From NCBI RefSeq assembly GCF_022829605.1, contig NZ_JAKSYD010000253.1, positions 62,001-126,000 on the forward strand: 64,000 nucleotides of DNA, given 5' to 3'. Positions within the stretch are counted from its first letter, which is position 1, and every line of letters begins with the position of its first letter. This document shows, piece by piece, positions 61,371 to 64,000 of this stretch. The translations under genes were made by a program, and so were the position numbers. This stretch comes from Methylobacterium sp. E-065 (lineage in GTDB: Bacteria; Pseudomonadota; Alphaproteobacteria; Rhizobiales; Beijerinckiaceae). The notes below the pieces were generated by a model that had not been told where the DNA came from, ran no database searches, and saw nothing but the letters and a program-made list of their open reading frames with translations.

Positions 61371-61949
61371 ATGGCTGCACGCGCGCTGACCGCCCTGTTC
61401 GACGATTACGAGGCTGCCGCCCGGGCGGTGGATCAGCTCGAGGCCGCCGGTATCGCCCATGGCGACATCAGCATCATCTCGAACCGGACCGACCCCGAGG
61501 CTGCCGCGCTGTCGCCGATCGATAAGGCACACGAACCGGACGAGGCGGTCGATTCAGCCGGCACCGGCGCAACGGTCGGAACGGTGCTGGGGGGTGGTGC
61601 GGGCCTGCTCGCCGGCCTCGGGCTCCTCGCCATTCCTGGCCTCGGGCCGGTGGTGGCGGCGGGCTGGCTTGTGGCGACCGTAACGGCCGCGGGCGTTGGT
61701 GCCGCCGCCGGCGGGCTGATCGGGGGGCTCACCGGGGCGGGACTGAGCGAGGGCGAGGCCGAGACCTACGCCGAGGGCGTGCGTCGCGGCGGGACGCTGG
61801 TGACCGTCCGGGCCGACGAGACACGGGCCGACGGCGTACTGGGCATCCTCGCTCAGGCGGGCTCGATCGATCTCGACGAGCGCGCCGAGGGCTGGCGCGC
61901 GCAGGGCTGGACCGGTGGCACGGTCGGGCCGGCGGGCGCCGGCCGCTGA
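61371..61949 (+). CDS. General stress protein 17M-like/glycine-rich membrane-associated protein
   Basis: A 192-residue protein. Its N-terminus (ALTALFDDYEAAARAVDQLE, AAGIAHGDISIISNRTD) matches the YflT/general stress protein 17M-like domain. The middle is a glycine-rich hydrophobic hairpin (GTVLGGGAGLLAGLGLLAIP, GLGPVVAAGWLVATVTAAGV). The end carries GGTLVTVRADETRADGVLGI. It may associate with membranes through the glycine-zipper-like hairpin. The role is stress-related by analogy only. ATG 61371 has a GGGAG ribosome site and begins the domain directly. Confidence 0.75.
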   Translation: MAARALTALFDDYEAAARAVDQLEAAGIAHGDISIISNRTDPEAAALSPIDKAHEPDEAVDSAGTGATVGTVLGGGAGLLAGLGLLAIPGLGPVVAAGWLVATVTAAGVGAAAGGLIGGLTGAGLSEGEAETYAEGVRRGGTLVTVRADETRADGVLGILAQAGSIDLDERAEGWRAQGWTGGTVGPAGAGR

Positions 61950-62279
61950 AGCGATTCCGGGTTGATCGGAGAGCCGCAGTCGACATCTCGGAGGCGGGTC
62001 GGCCGGGCGCGCCGCGCGTTGTCGGCGCCTTGGGCTTATGAAGCGCCTGTCCCTGACAGGTGCAGCGAAGCGGAACCTGATCCGGAATTCAGCACAAAGA
62101 GCGCCGCGCTAGCGGCTCAGAATGATCCAGATCGACGCTGCGCGACGTCTTGTGCTGGATCCCAGATCGCATTCCGCTGGCGCTGCATGCGCTCGGCAAA
62201 GGGGGGCCTGGATCCATCTCGGCGGAGCTTTCACATCTCTGCCGACTATCGCGACAGGACCAGCCGAGCGGCCGTTCGC
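61950..62279. other. Intergenic region, no feature recognised
   Basis: These 330 bases between the stress-type gene and the convergent XRE gene hold no open frame with coding character. It has several short inverted repeats, such as CTGTCCCTGACAG near 62048-62060, but no terminator with a uridine run. I see nothing further. Confidence 0.35.
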
Positions 62280-62612
62280 TTAGCGCCCCATGAAGGCGTC
62301 GAGCATCTTCGCCGCCCGGGCCATCTGATCCTCGTTCATGTCGGCGAGGATCGCCTGGATGTGTGCGATCAATCGGCCCCGGTCACCGTTCGGCAAAGCG
62401 CCGCCGCCCGCGCCGAACAGGGCGAGCGGTGAGATCTGGAGCGCCGAAGCGATCCGCTCGACCGTGTCGAAGGACGGTGCCGCAACACCGCGCTCGATCT
62501 TCCCGATCGTCTCGATGGAAACCTCGACGCGCTCGGCCAGATGCTCCTGGGTCATGCCGACAGCCCGGCGATGCTGGCGCACGTTGGTTCCGAATGCCTG
62601 TCTGAGATCCAC
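62280..62612 (-). CDS. XRE-family transcriptional regulator
   Basis: A 110-residue repressor-like protein. The helix-turn-helix is at about 8-62 (VRQHRRAVGMTQEHLAERVE, VSIETIGKIERGVAAPSFDT). A short C-terminal helical part (LIAHIQAILADMNEDQMARA) is likely for dimerisation. No ligand domain is present. It lies divergently from a small membrane protein gene, and the 120 bases between them contain several operator-like repeats, so autoregulation is likely. The target genes beyond that are unknown. Confidence 0.85.
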   Translation of the reverse strand: MDLRQAFGTNVRQHRRAVGMTQEHLAERVEVSIETIGKIERGVAAPSFDTVERIASALQISPLALFGAGGGALPNGDRGRLIAHIQAILADMNEDQMARAAKMLDAFMGR

Positions 62613-62659
62613 GCCTCACCTCCGGAGCCTTCATCGGAGGTAGGACGGCGGGTTTAGAG

Positions 62660-62706
62660 GAACTGAAAGTTCTGATTCCTATCTTAACGAATCAGTGGTT
62701 CTGATT
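62660..62706. promoter_or_regulatory. Cluster of operator-like repeats between xre and the membrane protein gene
   Basis: GAACT-GAA-AGTTC is a perfect palindrome at 62660-62672. CTGATTC (62672-62678) and GAATCAG (62689-62695) form a second inverted repeat. AATCAG-N5-CTGATT (62690-62706) is a third. The word GTTCTGATT occurs directly at 62669 and 62698. The spacing suits a small repressor binding cooperatively. Confidence 0.55.
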
Positions 62707-62734
62707 ATGATCAATCGGTTCCCTGTTTACGGAT

Positions 62735-63067
62735 ATGCCGATGGCCGAAGCGCCAACCTCGATTACGGCTTGGTTGCTCATCGCGCTCGCGCTCTCGCCC
62801 CCTGCCTGTGCAATCGCTTTGATGATCCTCTGGGGCTTCATCCTGCCGGCGTCGATCCCGCGCGCCGAGATCGAGCGGCTAGCAAACGATATCATGGGTC
62901 GCTACCCGGACGATCCTGAAGAGGCCGCCTTCATTGAAGAACAGGCGGCTTGGTTTCGGTCGCAAATGCGCGAGCAAATGCGATGGCGCCGCGTGCGGAG
63001 GCAGATCCGCGCCTCTCTTCGCTACGCGAGACCATTGAGAAGCGGCCGCGGCTGCGCTCAGCCCTGA
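62735..63067 (+). CDS. Small single-helix membrane protein of unknown function
   Basis: About 110 residues. One hydrophobic helix (WLLIALALSPPACAIALMIL) is followed by an acidic then basic tail (RYPDDPEEAAFIEEQAAWFR, then RWRRVRRQIRASLRYARP). I recognise no family. ATG 62735 or 62741 are both possible starts. It is divergent from the XRE gene and shares its operator-like region, so it may be controlled by that regulator. The coding call rests on frame, position and helix and is moderate. Confidence 0.55.
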   Translation: MPMAEAPTSITAWLLIALALSPPACAIALMILWGFILPASIPRAEIERLANDIMGRYPDDPEEAAFIEEQAAWFRSQMREQMRWRRVRRQIRASLRYARPLRSGRGCAQP

Positions 63068-63341
63068 CAGACTTCTCGGGGCGTTCTTGGGAGGGCTAAC
63101 TGAGTGGCCAATCCCGCACACTTCGTCCAACCCATACCCCTCACCTGAGGTGACCCCGACGCGGGCCTGGATGGGGGCTCCAGATATCACACACCCTTCT
63201 GGAGTGCGCCTTGGAGGCTTCCGCTGCGCTCCGGTCCTTTAGAATGGGATCGGATGGATTGGATCATCGTCGTCGAGAATCATTCCGACCGGACGTCCGG
63301 AGCTTTTTCTGGCCCAGTCGGTGTGGCTCAAACGATAACCT

Positions 63342-64000
63342 TCAGGCCATCATCTTCCGCGCGAACATGGAGGCGGCGAACAGCACCGCCGCGCCCGCCG
63401 TGACGAGGCTGATCATCAGGAGACGCCGGGGCTCGGTCGAGGATTCGGCCCGCACCGGCTCCACGATCGGGCTGAAGAACTCGATCTGGCGGGCTGCGAT
63501 CATCCGGGAGCGCTCGTAGGCCGTCAGCACCTGCTGATAGTACTTCTCGGCGTTCTTGCGATCGTTCTCGAGGGCCTCGAACCGCGTCAGCGCGTCCGAG
63601 AGAAGGCGCTTCTGCTCCGGATCCTGGCTGGCGGATTGCCGCTCGATCCGTGCGATGTTCTCGTCGAGATCCTTGATCTGCTGCTTGATGTCGATGATGC
63701 GGCGTGATTCGGGACCGAGATCCCGTTGGCCGATGGCAAGCTGGACCGCAAGGTTGATCCGCGCAGAGCGCAGCTCGGCGATCATCTTCAAATTGATTTC
63801 GTTCGACTTCTGGGCGTCAAGCACGCCTTCGCGGTTGCGCAGGTCGCGCATCGCGAGGCGGATCTTGGTCATTCGCTCCTCGGCGAGCTTCAACTCGCGG
63901 GTGCTCTCCGCCACCGCATCCTCGCGCGCCTTCACGCTGAGGTCGTTCACCATCCGCTCGGCCTCCTTCATGACGGCCTTGGCGATGGCGAGGGAATGAT
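63342..64000 (-). CDS. KpsE/RkpR-like polysaccharide export protein (5' end outside window)
   Basis: The last about 219 residues of a longer protein that enters from the right edge (HSLAIAKAVMKEAERMVNDL at the window end). It has a long coiled coil (KAREDAVAESTRELKLAEER, ARINLAVQLAIGQRDLGPES, IKQQIKDLDENIARIERQSA). A C-terminal membrane helix follows (LLMISLVTAGAAVLFAASMF). The segment FFSPIVEPVRAESSTEPRRL precedes the helix, as in the Wzz-related polysaccharide co-polymerase and KpsE/RkpR capsule export families. It probably spans the periplasm as part of a capsule exporter. The gene runs on beyond position 64000. Confidence 0.78.
   Translation of the reverse strand, partial: HSLAIAKAVMKEAERMVNDLSVKAREDAVAESTRELKLAEERMTKIRLAMRDLRNREGVLDAQKSNEINLKMIAELRSARINLAVQLAIGQRDLGPESRRIIDIKQQIKDLDENIARIERQSASQDPEQKRLLSDALTRFEALENDRKNAEKYYQQVLTAYERSRMIAARQIEFFSPIVEPVRAESSTEPRRLLMISLVTAGAAVLFAASMFARKMMA

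Overview
The window is GC-rich, gene-dense chromosomal DNA from an alphaproteobacterium, most likely a Methylobacterium-like member of the Hyphomicrobiales. That placement rests on four things: a CtrA cell-cycle regulator of canonical 233-residue length; a fliX/flgI-cheL-flbY-like flagellar block laid out as in Caulobacter; a DksA with a single zinc-finger cysteine; and a small protein resembling the N-terminus of alphaproteobacterial porins. I found no rRNA, tRNA, CRISPR array, intact insertion sequence or phage. The genus is an inference; no database search was possible.

Layout. 1-6.6 kb: a RecF-like ATPase (cut by the window edge), a PPK2 polyphosphate kinase, a histidine phosphatase and a 1356-residue Pls/PosA-like single-module non-ribosomal peptide synthetase. 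7-13.7 kb: signalling and metabolism (diguanylate cyclase, double-PAS chemoreceptor, SlyX, succinate-semialdehyde-type dehydrogenase, class II glutamine amidotransferase, receiver-only protein). 14-20.5 kb: rpsU behind a large hairpin leader, threonine aldolase, a DUF1501/DUF1800 export pair, and prfC. 20.5-30 kb: a BLUF blue-light protein paired with a CheY-like receiver, then flgE-flgK-flgL on the plus strand, flgI-cheL-flgN-like on the minus strand, and fliX. 30-36.4 kb: HerA-like ATPase, YegD-type Hsp70, a frameshifted dehalogenase, and an MBOAT/SGNH polysaccharide acylation pair. 36.5-41.2 kb: dksA, three Tad pseudopilin-like genes and a collagen-like lipoprotein operon. 41-47 kb: D-amino-acid dehydrogenase-like enzyme, gltX, a decayed CorC/HlyC-type gene, a methyltransferase, a broken ParDE module and an MFS exporter. 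47.5-54.3 kb: envelope and secreted proteins (proline/arginine-rich OmpA protein, DUF2865, CreA, trypsin-like protease) and cysS. 54.4-61.2 kb: ctrA, fliI-fliJ, a YbhN-like membrane protein and flhA. The end holds a stress-type protein, an XRE regulator with operator-like repeats, and the C-terminus of a KpsE/RkpR-like polysaccharide export protein.

How it works together. The flagellar genes, ctrA, the chemoreceptor, two receiver proteins, the BLUF protein and the diguanylate cyclase form a motility and surface-signalling theme. Regulatory sites fit the Caulobacter-type hierarchy: near-consensus CtrA boxes precede fliX and flhA, and sigma-54 -24/-12 sequences precede flgE and flgI. Envelope remodelling is a second theme (MBOAT/SGNH pair, OmpA protein, capsule-export fragment, Tad proteins, collagen-like lipoprotein).

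The most interesting points are the Pls-like synthetase, whose hand-read specificity residues suggest a basic amino acid; the BLUF-receiver two-gene operon beside the hook operon; the roughly 30-bp stem upstream of rpsU; and the paired CtrA/sigma-54 sites. Four decayed loci or fragments are visible: the dehalogenase, the CorC-like gene, the ParE toxin and a porin-like remnant. Small palindromic REP-like repeats recur in intergenic DNA.
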